The notes under the pieces were generated by a model that saw only the letters and a program-made list of their open reading frames with translations, searched no databases and was not told where the DNA came from. Made by a program: the position numbers and the translations under genes. Below are positions 44,772 through 55,633 of a stretch of 64,000 bases of DNA, piece by piece; within the stretch, counting starts at the first letter, position 1, and each line of letters starts with the position of its first letter. The stretch comes from Denticeps clupeoides (lineage: Eukaryota > Chordata > Actinopteri > Clupeiformes > Denticipitidae), in contig NC_041721.1 of assembly GCF_900700375.1 (NCBI RefSeq), forward strand, positions 6,215,489 to 6,279,488, given 5' to 3'.

Positions 44772-46018
44772 CAGTTGGTTGCAAAAGTATTCGGCCCCCT
44801 TGAACTTTTCCACATTTTGTCACATTACAGCCACAAACATGAATCTATTTTATTGGAATTCCACGTGAAAGACCAATACAAAGTGATGTACACTTGAGAA
44901 GTGGAATGAAAATGATTCCAAAAATTTTTACAAATAAATAACTGAAAAGGGGTGTGTATAATTATTCAACCCCCTGAGTCAATACTTTGTAGAACCACCT
45001 TTTGCACCAATTAACTTTAAGGGTATGTCACTACCAGCTTTTCACATCTAGAGACTGAAATTCTTGCCCATTCTTCTTTGCAAAACAGTCAGATTAGATG
45101 GACAGCATTTGTGAACAGCAGGTTTCAGATCGTGCCACAGATTCTCGATTGGATTTAGATCTGGCTTTGACTGGGCCATTCTAACACATGGATGTGTTTT
45201 GTTTTAAACCATTCCATTGTTGCCCTGGCTTTATGTTTAGGGTCATTGTCCTGCTGGAAGGTAAACCTCCACCCCAGTCTCAAGTCTTTTGCAGACTCCA
45301 CGAGGTTTTCTTTCAAGAGCGAAGAGAAGAGAAGCACCCCCAGAGCATGATGCTGCCACCACCATATTTGACAGTGGGGATGGTGTGTTCAGAGTGATGT
45401 GCGCATAGCGTTTTGCATTTTGGCCAAAATGTTCCATTTCAGTCTCATCTAACCAGAGCACCTTCTTCCACATGTTTGCTGTGTCCCCCCACATTGTGGC
45501 AAACTGCAAACGGGACATCTTATGGTTTTCTTTTAACAATGGCTTTTTTTCTTGCCACTCTTCCATAAAGGCCACCTTTGTGCAGCGCACGACTAATAGT
45601 GGTCCTATGTACAGTTTCCCAGACCTGAGCTGTAGATCTCTGCAGCTCATTCAGAGTCACCATGGGCCTCTTGGCTGCATTTCTGATCAGCGCTGTCCTA
45701 CTTCGGCCTGTGAGTTTAGGTGGACGGCCTTGTCTTGGTAGGTTAACAGTTGTGCCATACTCCTTCCATTTCTGAATGATCGCTTGAACAGTGCTCTGTG
45801 GGATGTTCAAGGCTTGGGAAATCTTTTTTAGCCTTAGCCTGCTTTAAATTTCTCAATAACTTTATCCCTGACCTGTCTGGTGTGTTCTTTGGACTTCATG
45901 GTGTTGTTGCTCCCAATATTCTCTTAAACAACCTCTGAGGCCGTCACAGAGCAGCTGTATTTGTACTGACATTGAATTACACACAGGTGCACTCTATTTA
46001 GTCATTAGCACTCATCAG

Positions 46019-46762
46019 AATCAGAATTGTATTTATTGGCCAAGTAAGTTCAAGCATATACAAGGAATTTGATTCTGGCAGATGGTGTCTCTCAAGTACG
46101 GAGTAGAAGAAAACAACAACAACAAAAAACTACAACAATGTTCAAGCATGTGTGTAAGTGTTATTGTACAAGTTGTGGAATTTGTTTATACTGTTTATAA
46201 ATAACTATATCTACTGAGTATAAATATATGTAGGAATGTACATAGGTCTATAAATAAATAGGCAAAAAATTTAAATCCTATAAACATTTACATTTACAGC
46301 ATTTATCAGAGGCCCTTATCCAGAGCGACTTACAATCAGTAGTTACAGGGACAGTCCCCCCCCTGGAGCAACTTAGGGTTAATTGTCTTGCTCAGGGACA
46401 CAATGGTAGTAAGTGGGATTTGAACCCGGGTCTTCTGGTTCATAGGCGAGTGTGTTACCCACTAGGCCATTAAACGGCGTGTACATAAAGTGCAGTGTGC
46501 AATGTTGAAGGTGATTTGCAGCGTGACAGTTTTAGCTGTTTAGGAGGGAGATGATGAGGGGGAAGAAGCTGTTCCTGTGTCGGCGTGTCCTGGTCTGCAG
46601 GCTTCTGTAACGTCTGCCAGAGGGCAGCAGGTCAAAAAGTCTGTGACCAGGGTGTGAGGGGTCTGAGATGATTTTCCCAACCCTTTTCCTGGATCTTGAG
46701 AGGTACAGGTCCTGGATGGAGGGCAGGGGGGCACCGGTGATCCTTTCTGCTGTCCGTATCCA
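46019..46762 (-). repeat. L2-like LINE 3' piece inside the Tc1-like element
   Basis: The tail at its left (AATCAGAATTGTATTTATTGG, matching the reverse complement of 20280-20430) and the minus-strand frame reading PLPSIQDLYLSRSRKRVGKI and FDLLPSGRRYRSLQTRT give the C-terminal end of a LINE ORF2. The transposon sequence resumes at GCAATGTCTATGGG. Confidence 0.75.
46285..46470 (-). repeat. tRNA-derived SINE (type A) inside the LINE piece
   Basis: Full minus copy: ACATTTACAGCATTTATCAG, CAATGGTAGTAAGTGG, TTACCCACTAGGCC. This is the third nesting level: transposon, LINE, SINE. Confidence 0.85.
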
Positions 46763-46937
46763 TAGGCAATGTCTATGGGCAACTGACTGCACTCAGACCA
46801 AAGGGGACTGAATAATTACGCACCCCCACTTTAAAAAAAAAATGTTTGGAATCATGTAATGATTTTCGTTCCTCTTCTCAAGTGTACACCACTTTGTATT
46901 GGTCTTTCACATGGAATTCCAGTAAAATAGATTTAGT

Positions 46938-47196
46938 GTCACTTTGTCACCACTTTGTCACTCACTTTGTCACTTACAAGCTCTGTTGCACTACATTGTT
47001 CACATTGTTTACATGGTTTGCACTCTCCACCATGTGCCCTTATTTGTATATTGTGTTTTTAAAATTGTATTTATACCTTTGTATTTAATGTTACTTGTAA
47101 GCACCATGGGTCTGAGAGTAATGAAATTTCAATTCTCTGCATGTCCTGTATATGTGGCAGAATTGACAATAAAGCTGACTTTGACTTTGACTAATG
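46938..47196 (+). repeat. LINE 3' tail in the right arm of the Tc1-like element
   Basis: Reverse complement of the family at 1338-1551 and 60786-61000; ends CAATAAAGCTGACTTTGACT. It interrupts the transposon's right inverted repeat, which resumes at CTAATGTGACAAAATG. Confidence 0.8.
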
Positions 47197-47285
47197 TGAC
47201 AAAATGTGGAAAAGTTCAAGGTAACCGAATACTTTTGCAACCCACTGTATACACACCCAGCAGCATGATTTACATACAGGAGCCA

Positions 47286-47293
47286 CTTTGCAT
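47286..47293 (+). promoter_or_regulatory. IgL V1 promoter octamer-like box
   Basis: CTTTGCAT is one base from the Ig octamer ATTTGCAT and lies 95 bp upstream of the V1 start. The same box is found before V2 (51047-51054), V3 (57902-57909) and V4 (62001-62008), each followed by a TTTAAG TATA-like motif. Confidence 0.6.
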
Positions 47294-47380
47294 TGTCAGC
47301 ACATGCCTCAGTGCTCTAACAGAGTTTATAGCAGATTTAAGGGGACACACGTTTGTGCTACACAACAGAAATAGTCCACA

Positions 47381-47853
47381 ATGACGTTCATCATTGTTTT
47401 CTGGGTGTTTGCTCTGTGTGTACAAGGTAAAGGAATTACATTTAATCCATTAATAAATATGAGTAAATATGTTTAATTTTACTAATTTAATCATTTTCTT
47501 TAAAATTTGGTTTGATTGATTTTATTTTTCAGAGGTCAGTGGGCAGGTTACTGTAACACAGACTCCAACAGTGAGAACTTTTCAGCCACAAGATTCAGTC
47601 GTACTGAAATGCAGAACCAGCTCTGGAATTGCAGGTTGGGGTTTAAACTGGTACCAGCAGAAACCAGGAGAAGCTCCTAAACTCCTAATCAGAGCTGCTG
47701 ATGGGCGCCACACTGGAACTCCAGAGCGGTTCAGTGGCAGTGGATCCAGTGGTGGTTCTGACTTCACTTTGACCATCAGCAGCATTCAGGCTGAAGATGC
47801 AGGAGATTACTATTGTCAGAGTAGACATAGTATCAGTGGCAGTGCTGTGTTCA
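47381..47853 (+). CDS. Immunoglobulin light chain V segment 1 (kappa-like, L1/L3 type)
   Basis: The leader exon is 47381-47426 ([15 protein letters not shown]); the V exon is 47533-47853 after a TTTTTCAG acceptor. It encodes a V domain: [12 protein letters not shown], first Cys in VVLKC, Trp in [35 protein letters not shown], second Cys in [11 protein letters not shown]. The frame is intact up to the recombination signal. The 12-bp-spacer signal and the C domain type point to the teleost kappa-like L1/L3 class. It is in the same orientation as J and C, so joining would be by deletion. Confidence 0.93.
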
Positions 47854-47881
47854 CACTGTGATACAGAGTCGTACAAAAACT
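47854..47881 (+). other. V1 recombination signal, 12-bp spacer
   Basis: Heptamer CACTGTG (47854-47860), spacer ATACAGAGTCGT, nonamer ACAAAAACT (47873-47881). The consensus is CACAGTG / ACAAAAACC. Confidence 0.92.
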
Positions 47882-48851
47882 TCCCTCAGTCAGACTGTAC
47901 AGTGATGACATTGCTGCATTTGCTCCTACTGCAGGTGCTGCAGAGAGAGGAACATCTCATGTTCTGTGCTATGAATTCACTTCATTCAGCGCTCTTGTCC
48001 AGGTATGCACAAAAAATCCAGTTTTGCTTTAGCTGCCTGTACTCCTGGCAATGGAGGTGGGAAAGGGGTGAGGTGAGGTGCTCTGGATATCTGTTTTTGT
48101 CACCTAACTGGATTGCAATTGGTCAAGACCTGTCCAACTTGGGTGTCCCATCTGAATGCTGAGCTTACGATCACTGAGGCACACAACCCCCCCTGATCAC
48201 GATATGGTTACATTCCCTCAGGGAGGAAACTCAAACATTTAAAAATAAATATTCCACATCAGACTTTAACATGACATTTACCTTAATTGAATGGCCAACA
48301 TCAAATTCAAGATTTAAGATGTTTATTTGTCACATACATAGTTATAGAAGTGCATCATTGTAAAGTAAAGTGAAGTGAAGTGATTGTCACATGTGATACA
48401 CAGCAGCACAGCACACGATGCACACAGTGAAATTTGTCCTCTGCATTTAACCCATCACCCTGAGTGAGCAGTGGGCAGCCATGACAGGCGCAGTGTGTGG
48501 GGACGGTGCTTTGCTCAGTGACACCTCAGTGGCACCCTGGTGGATCGGGAATCGAACCGGCAACCTTCTGATTACGGGGCCGCTTCCTTAACCGCTAGGC
48601 CACCACTGGGTGGCTATGAACAAAATGATTTAGATGCATAACATAATTTATTGGACTACAAAATAAAATCTAGTCAGTTTGCATCAGGATTGGTGACTGT
48701 GGTATTTTTTGTGTTTCATATTTAATTTGCAAATCATTGACAAAAATACTGAATTCTATAAAATATACGTTACAAGGGACTAGAACCAGTGAAGATGGAA
48801 AAACGAATAAAAGAATAAAGTCCCAACATAAAGATCATCATTGTGGTCCAT
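47882..48851. other. V1-J1 spacer with a type B SINE
   Basis: Contains a block shared with the V2 and V3 spacers (AGAGAGGAACATCTCATG) and one SINE at 48358-48608. No gene. Confidence 0.6.
48358..48608 (-). repeat. tRNA-derived SINE (type B) between V1 and J1
   Basis: Full minus copy: tail GTGAAGTGATTGTCACATG, GAGCAGTGGGCAGCCATGA, AATCGAACCGGCAACC, CTAGGCCACCACTGG. Absent from the aligned positions in the V2-J2 spacer (54180-54230), so inserted after cassette duplication or lost there. Confidence 0.85.
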
Positions 48852-48858
48852 CACTGTG

Positions 48859-48896
48859 GTACACGTTTGGTTGTGGCACCGAACTGGAACTTAGCA
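48859..48896 (+). CDS. IgL J segment 1
   Basis: Reads YTFGCGTELELS and splices at A/GTAAGT. The FGxG motif is kept (FGCG). The upstream heptamer CACTGTG (48852-48858) is perfect, but at 23 bp (48820-48828) the sequence is GTCCCAACA rather than GGTTTTTGT, and no nonamer is found at 12 bp either. The comparison with J3-J5 shows that the region carrying the nonamer was deleted. Recombination should be poor or absent. Confidence 0.85.
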
Positions 48897-49474
48897 GTAA
48901 GTAAAGATTTTTTTGTTTAATTAATTACTATTATTGTTTTTTGCTTAATTGTTTGTTGTGCTTCTTAACGTTAAAGTAAGTTGTTTCTGAAGTGTCTGAT
49001 TTTGTAAGTTAATATTGAAGTAAAAGACATTGCAATTAATGCAGCACATATTGTGTTGTGAATCCAAAATAAAACATTTTATGGTTAAAACATGTTTATT
49101 AGATTTAATGATTAATTGAAATACATAAACGGGAAGGGATTCTTTTTTAAAACATACATATTATTCAGCACATTTCCTCAGACATGAGCCTCTGTTTTAG
49201 TTCTTATAATAAAACACTAAATATAAGAAATCAAACACACAGACAAACAGAACAAACAGCAGGGAAACAAGAACTCAGTTTCTTTATTTTATACCATAAA
49301 ACCCTTTAACATCTTCAAATGCAATCAATTCTTCTATTAAGTTCATTTTCATTGTGTGTTCATCTTGTATCTTGATTATTTGTGTATTTTAACTGAAGTT
49401 TTGTCTGAGTTGAATATGAATTGTAATGACAGGACAGGAACTTCATTGCTAAATTCTCCTGTTTTCTTTCCCAG
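48897..49474. other. J1-C1 intron
   Basis: AT-rich; no repeat insertion seen. Aligns in its last 200 bp with the introns before C2 and C3 (TTGTCTGAGTTGAATATGAATT). Confidence 0.6.
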
Positions 49475-49791
49475 CTATCACCCGTCCTACACTGTCAGTC
49501 CTCCCCCCATCTAAAGAGGAGGTGTCCAGTACGGGTTCAGCCTCGCTGGTGTGTCTGGCCAACAAGGGCTTCCCCTCTGGCTGGAGTCTGAGCTGGAAGG
49601 TGGATGGGAACAGTAAGAGTGGGGAGGACGGTCATGGAGTCCTGCAGAAGAACGGCCTGTACAGCTGGAGCAGCACCCTGACTCTCAGTGCCACCGACTG
49701 GAACAAGGTCACCTCAGTCACCTGTGAGGCCACCTACAGCTCCCAGCCTGCTGTTACTGGGATTCTGAGGAGAAGCAACTTTTCTGAGTAG
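49475..49791 (+). CDS. IgL constant domain C1, lacking the terminal cysteine
   Basis: One exon after CCCAG, 104 residues plus TAG. Order: [16 protein letters not shown], first Cys in LVCLANKG, Trp in [24 protein letters not shown], second Cys in VTCEATYSS. The intradomain fold is intact. It ends RRSNFSE, whereas C3 ends RRSKCSE and C2 RRSDCSE. The missing cysteine is the one that normally bonds to the heavy chain, so any C1 light chain would pair without the usual disulfide. Confidence 0.93.
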
Positions 49792-51138
49792 AACCTGCTC
49801 ACATCTCACAGCAGCTACCTGCTCTTTAGTCTTCTGAGTTTATTACTGATCGCTTTATAAACTCACAATTTAAATCAAGTCTTCTGATGGGCTTTCTTCT
49901 TGGTCCAATCTGATGTTTTATGTAATAATTAAATGCATTTGTTGGTTTAAAAATCTGCTTCTCTACACCTGTTCTTTCATATATTAAAGCCATTGTTGTA
50001 AAATTAATTCTGGATAAATATTTTATTGACTTTCAGTTACTCAAAATGCGGAAACATTTTAGACATTTATGATGGCAAAATAACAAAAAGTTAACCACTG
50101 ATCTGTAATGTAGTTTACACAGAAATGATACTCTGTTATAATCACAACGCAGCAACAGATGGTAGAGCAACAGGGTGGTAGTAGCCTAGTGGGTAACACA
50201 CTCGCCTATGAACCAGAAGACCCGGGTTCGAATCCCACTTACTACCATTGTGTCCCTGAGCAAGACACTTAACCCTAAATTGCTCCAGGGAGACTGTCCC
50301 TGTAATAGTGATTCTAAGTCGCTCTGGATAAAGGCGTCTGATAAATGCTGTAAATGTAAAAGTAGATCCCCTCGTCTTGGAACTGTCCTGCTCACTTATG
50401 TCCATTGGGACTGATGAACATCTGTGTTCTGAACCACCCAACTGTACCAATGCAAATATGATTCTCAACTCATGAACTCTGTATCCTCCTATAACCAAAC
50501 CGTCTGTGCATTACAGCAGCTATTATGTGCCTTATTAAACCATCATGTTGACTAGAATCTAGACGTTTTCATAAAAAAAACAAGCAAATTACATGAATTT
50601 TATGCACAGAATTCTTTCAAACATGATCAAACTAATTGAGTAAATGCCTACATAAACTGGTATGGCAACTGCACTCTACACTGAAATGTACTTTCTCAGG
50701 AAATTATAGGACTATCAGGACTTTGTTTTACCTCATATTGTAGCAAATATACATATTATGGATTTCTTTTTCATTTTTCAACTTTGTTTAACCAGGAATG
50801 AATCTAATTGAGATTACAAATATTTTTTGGAAAATTGTCCTGACAAAGTCAGCAGTATTACAATCATAGAAACATGAAACAATTTAACTTTACTGTAAAC
50901 ACAACACATCAGACACCTTCCTTTGTATTTTTGCAGCATGTATGTGTGTGGTGATATGTGTCTGTGTGCATATGTATGTTGTCTATACAGCGATTGGACT
51001 CTGAAATTTCCTTCAGGATAATTTAGTGATTTACATAGCGGAGCCACTTTGCATTGTAAGCACATGCCTCAGCGCTCTAACAGAGTTTAGAGCAGATTTA
51101 AGGGGACACACGTTCGTGCTTCACAGCAATCATCAATA
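49792..51138. other. C1 downstream region with octamer block and a SINE
   Basis: 3' UTR signals TAATTAAATG and ATATTAAAG lie in the first 200 bp. The whole region aligns with 56904-57990 and 60317-62090. A SINE (50170-50361) is the main difference. A perfect octamer ATGCAAAT is at 50450-50457. Confidence 0.6.
50170..50361 (+). repeat. tRNA-derived SINE (type A) downstream of C1
   Basis: A complete copy with head GGTAGTAGCCTAGTGGG, B box GGGTTCGAATCCC and tail CTGATAAATGCTGTAAATG. The empty site is visible downstream of C2 (near 57270) and C3 (near 60700), where CAGCAACAGAT runs straight into CC(C/T)CCTCGTC. Confidence 0.9.
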
Positions 51139-51586
51139 ATGATGTTCACCATTGTTGTCTGGGTGTTTGTTCTCTGTGTACAAGGTAATATATATTTATT
51201 TTAGGAATAATTATGTGTTAACTGAGTATTTAATGTCACTAATTTAATAATTAAAAAAAAAATTTTTTTTTCAGAGGTCAGTGGGCAGGTTACTGTAACA
51301 CAGACTCCCACAGTGAGAACTTTTCAGCCACAAGATTCAGTCGTTCTGAAATGCAGAACCAGCTCTGGAATTGCAGGTTGGGGTTTACACTGGTACCAGC
51401 AGAAAGCTCCTAAACTCCTAATCAGAGCTGCTGATGTGCGCCACACTGGAACTCCAGAGCGGTTCAGCGGCAGTGGATCCAGTGGTGGTTCTGACTTCAC
51501 TTTGACCATCAGCAGCATTCAGGCTGAAGATGCAGGAGATTATTATTGTCAGAGTTATCATGACATCAGTGGCAGTGCTGTGTTCA
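51139..51586 (+). CDS. IgL V segment 2, with a 9-bp deletion in framework 2
   Basis: Leader 51139-51184 ([15 protein letters not shown]; the second Met at 51142 is an alternative start) and V exon 51275-51586. Nearly identical to V1 and V3 but reads [11 protein letters not shown] where the others read [14 protein letters not shown]: three residues (PGE) are lost in frame. Both cysteines ([13 protein letters not shown]) and Trp are present. Signal 51587-51614. The deletion removes the framework 2 turn and may weaken V-H pairing. Confidence 0.92.
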
Positions 51587-51614
51587 CACAGTGATACAGA
51601 GTCGTACAAAAACT
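51587..51614 (+). other. V2 recombination signal, 12-bp spacer
   Basis: Heptamer CACAGTG (perfect), spacer ATACAGAGTCGT, nonamer ACAAAAACT. Confidence 0.93.
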
Positions 51615-52201
51615 TCCCTCAGTCAAGACTGTACAGTGACGGCATCGCTGCATCTGCTCCTACTGCAGGTGCTGCAGAGAGAGGAACATCTCATGTTCTG
51701 TGTTATGAATTCACTTCATGATTTGGTCCATATTTCTTTTTGTGGTGTGGCAGCATTATATTACCGTACTAACACATTTCACTCAGAGATAAGTAGTGAA
51801 CATTACCACTGTGCCATTTCAGAGAAAACCTGATGACATTGATGACATGCAATGATCATGAAGAGCTCAGTGACTGGATGTTTTATACAGCTGAGGTAGA
51901 ATAATTAGAACCCCAGGAATTATGGAACATTTTCCTAAACTTCTTCCCAATATTTGCAGCATTGATATGTTCACTAGTGCTATTTAGTAGCTTTTGCTAC
52001 ATTTTGTAATGCCAGGGCTGTTCTAGACAGGCTTATATGAGGGGCAGATAGAAATGTGAAGGGGGCACATGGTGGCAATGGAGGTGGGAAAGGGATGAGG
52101 TGAGGTGCTCTGGATATCTGTTTTTGTCACCTAACGGGATTGCAATTGGTCAAGACCTGTCCAACTTGGGGGTCCCATCTGAATGCTGAGCTTATGGTCA
52201 C

Positions 52202-54047
52202 TGACTATAACGGACTATAAAGCACCAACATCCGGTACGACGAACGCGGACGTATCTCTGGCAGACGAGCTAAATACGGTCTATGCTCGCTTCGAGGCTG
52301 CAGCTAAAGACGCTAGTGATGCTAGACAGGAGGACACTGCCAGCACCGAGAACGCGTTCGTCATCACCGAGCATGACGTGAGGAAAGCCTTCAGGAGAGT
52401 GAACACCAGGAAGGCAGCAGGACCAGACGGCATCTCGAGGAGTATCCTCAGAGCCTGCGCGGACCAGCTAGCACCTGTGTTTACAGAGATATTCCACCTC
52501 TCTCTATCTCAGTCGGTGATCCCCACATGCTTCAAGGAGTCCATCATTGTTCCGGTCCCCAAGAAAACCCATCCTGCCTTCCTCAACGACTACCGCCCTG
52601 TAGCCCTCACCTCAGTAGTGATGAAGATCTTTGAACGGCTGGTCAGAGACTTCATCATTTTTTCATTACCAGATACACCTCCGACCCACTTTTGCTTACC
52701 GTCCCAACCGATCCACAGACGACGCTATATCACATCTCCTCCATACTGCACTCACCCACCTGGACACTCGGAAGGGAAATTATGTTAAAATGCTTTTCAT
52801 TGACTACAGTTCAGCGTTTAACACAATAATCAATTCCACACTCACCACCAAGCTGGAGCACCTGGGACTCAGCTCATCTCTCTGTCAGTGGATCTCCAAC
52901 TTCCTTACTGGGAGACCACAGGCAGTAAGGATGGGCGGGCATGTCTCAGCCTCCATCACTCTCAGCACTGGAGTCCCCCAGGGCTGTGTTTTGAGCCCCC
53001 TGCTGTACTCCATGTACACATACGACTGTACAGCCACTACAAACTCCACCAACATCATCAAGTTTGCTGACGACTTCGTTGTGGTGGGCCTGATCTCTGA
53101 AGGAGGTTGGAAATCTGGTGAACTGGTGCCAGAGGAACCATCTCCACCTGAACGTCAGCAAGACAAAGGAGTTAATAGTGGACTTGTTGATTACCAAGCA
53201 GGAGAGGACCTACCAGACCCCTGTCATCAACAGGAGCCCAGTGGGGAGAGTGGTCAGCTTCTGTTAGCTCAGTGTCTACATCACGCAGATCCTGTCATGG
53301 TCCTGTCACATCAACACCGTGGTGAAAAAGGCCCGGCCACCTCAGACACCTGAGAGACTTCAGACTGCCCTCCAAGGTGCTCAGGAACTTCTACTCCTGC
53401 ACCATAGAGAGCATCCTGACAGGAAACATCTCAACCTGGTTCGAGAACAGCACCATGCAGGACAGGCGAGTCCTACAGAGGGTGGTTCAATCAGCCGAAC
53501 ACATCATCCGTACAAAGCTCCCTGACCATCAATCATCTACAGCAAACGGTGCTGGACCAGGGCCAGGAAGATAGTGAAGGCCCTCAGGCACCCCAACAAT
53601 GGACTCTTCTCTCTGCGCTTTCGCTCCCTGAAGTCCAACACAGAGAGAATGAGGAGGACCTTCTTCCCGCAGGCTATCCGAGCTCTCAACAACAACACTA
53701 CATAGAACTCTAATACACTCCAGCACTTTCACTTTCAATCACTCTGGACTTTGCACAAAATCACTTTGCAAAAAATCTCTGCGCTTTTTTTCTCTTTTTT
53801 TTGCTTTTTTCATCTTATACATTGTCTTTCACTCATTTGCACACCTTCACCCTACCTGTTAAACATATTTTGTGTTATAGACATGAAAGTGTAATATTTG
53901 GTTATGTTTGCAATATTTGCATATTGGTCTTCACTGTATACTTGCAACATTTGCAATACTGTGATGTGTAGCAGTTGCAAAAAGCATTTCACTGCATATC
54001 ATACCGTGTATGAATATGTATGTGACAAATAAAAGTTGAATTTGAAC
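52202..54047 (+). mobile_element. Rex1/L2-like LINE inserted between V2 and J2
   Basis: Reverse-transcriptase motifs in order: [71 protein letters not shown] and FADDFVVVG (catalytic DD). The endonuclease part is missing (5'-truncated), and at least two frameshifts break the frame. The 3' end reads TGTGACAAATAAAAGTTGAA. The uninterrupted target is visible in cassette 1 (about 48180): CACTGA directly joins GGCACACAACCCC. Confidence 0.9.
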
Positions 54048-54461
54048 TGAGGGACACAAACCCCCCTGATCACGATAAGGTGGCAATCCCTCAGGGATAT
54101 TCCACATCAGATTTTAACATGACATTTACTCTAATTGAATGACCTTAAATTCAAGATTTAATATTTTTATTTGTCACATGCATAGTTATAGCAGTGCATC
54201 TTTATGTGACCATGAAAAAAATAATTTAGATGCATAACATAATTTATTGGACTACAAAATAAAATCTAGTCAGTTTGCATCAGGATTGGTGTCTGTGGTA
54301 TTTTTTGTGTTTCATATTTAATATGCGAATCATTGACAAAAAAAAACTGAATTCTATAAAATAAACATTACAAGACACTAGAACCAGTGAAGATGGAAAA
54401 ACGAAAAAAAAAAAAGAATAAAGTCACAACATGAAGACATTAGATCTTCACCGTGGTCCAT
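54048..54461. other. Spacer before J2
   Basis: Aligns with 48190-48850 of cassette 1, without the SINE found there. No gene. Confidence 0.6.
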
Positions 54462-54468
54462 CACTGTG

Positions 54469-54499
54469 GTACACGTTTGGTTGCGGCACCAGACTGTAT
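54469..54499 (+). pseudogene. Truncated IgL J2, with J-C intron and C exon deleted
   Basis: After a perfect CACTGTG heptamer (54462-54468) the sequence reads YTFGCGTRL and then jumps at about 54495 to TTGAGTAGAACCTGCTCAC, which is the stop codon and 3' flank of the C exon. The donor site, the intron and nearly all of C are gone in one deletion. Like J1, it has no nonamer at 23 bp upstream. Confidence 0.9.
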
Positions 54500-55633
54500 T
54501 GAGTAGAACCTGCTCACATCTCACAGCAGCTACCTGCTCTTTAGTCTTCTGAGTTTATTACTGATCGCTTTATGAACTCACAATTTAAATTAAGTCTTCT
54601 GATGGGCTTTCTTCTTGGTCGACTCTGATGTTTTATGTGATAATAAAATGCATTTGTTGCATCAAAAACCTGCTTTTTCACGCCTGTTCTTCCATAAATT
54701 AATCATTTGTGTAAAATTAATTCTGGATAAATATTTGATTGACATTCAGTTCCTCAAAATGCTGACACATTTTAATATGCCCGAGGTGTTGAGGGGAAGA
54801 CGATGGACCTCCAGGGTTAAAGGGAAATGCTCTTCATTTATTTAACACAAATATAAACTGGAGGGAAATGAGCCACCATGCCAAGAACTGAAAACAAAGT
54901 TCTCTGTGTTGGATGCTGTCTGCTGTCGCTGCTCACCGCCCCTTCTCCACAAGTCCAACGCCTTGCATAGGCAGCACGGAACGTCCAGTTCCTTTACCAG
55001 TCAATCCCAGTCCCAGACCAGTCAGTCCTTCTTGACTACACACGATCATGTATGATACAAACATACACACACCCCCCCAAACACACACTTCACTGCAGCA
55101 CAGACACAGACCAGTATGGCAGACAGACAACGTGGGGAACCCCTCAGCTTTTGTGTTGGATAACCGCCCTGCAGACTCCAGATCCTGTAAATTTCCCATT
55201 TGTGGGATTAATAAAGGATCATCTCATCACCCCTGATTTATATTGGGGAGCAGATTAGATAGAACAAGCCACACCTGACTCTCATGACACTGGGGAGGAT
55301 CACTATCCTGTGACTTGGACTCCACCGCCCGCCAAGTACACGCTACAGGATTGGGATGGACCCAGGAGCCCATGGCTACAAGCAACACAAGACACAGACA
55401 CTGACACAGATCCTAATACTCTGGGGGACGGGAGTGTGTTGTGGGGATGTAGCCGGCATGGATGTGACAATGAGAATCTGTCACAAAGAAATCTGGATTC
55501 TATACAAACTAACTAACTCACATGAACCAGAACCAGTAAAGATGGAGAAACTCATAAAATAATAAAGTTCCAACATGGAGACATTAGAGGATCTGCTGTT
55601 TCATACAGAGACACCAGCGCTGAAGCATGAAGA
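54500..55633. other. C-deleted 3' flank and repeat block upstream of J3
   Basis: 54500-54770 matches the C 3' flanks. 54785-55250 is a repeat block (CAAGGGGAAG-like start, CGCCCCTTCTCCACAAGTCC, TTAATAAAGGATCATCTCATC) found again at 58967-59210 and in part at 63150-63490. It starts TGTCATGCTCGAGG at 58967 and may be an old LTR or other repeat copied together with the cassettes. Confidence 0.5.

Larger units (their letters stand above)
44772..47247 (-). mobile_element. Tc1-like transposon relic with three later insertions
   Basis: Long terminal inverted repeats: left CAGTTGGTTGCAAAAGTATT, right (reverse complement) CAGTGGGTTGCAAAAGTATT, both followed by CTTGAACTTTTCCACATTTT. The transposase is on the minus strand: an HTH part (MNIPQSTVQAIIQKWKEYG, 45810-45520), a middle part ([17 protein letters not shown]) and a C-terminal DDE part (FQQDNDPKHKARATMEWF) lie in three different frames, so it is inactive. 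An L2 LINE piece (46019-46762), a SINE inside that piece (46285-46470) and a LINE tail (46938-47196) landed in it later. Confidence 0.88.

Noticed and set aside
47582-47876. Minus-strand frames antisense to each V segment (also near 51324, 58184 and 62335)
   Set aside because: Shadows of the V exons; they recur only because the V segments are copies of each other.
52183-53353. Two overlapping long plus frames as genes inside the IgL locus
   Set aside because: Both are pieces of one frameshifted LINE reverse transcriptase.
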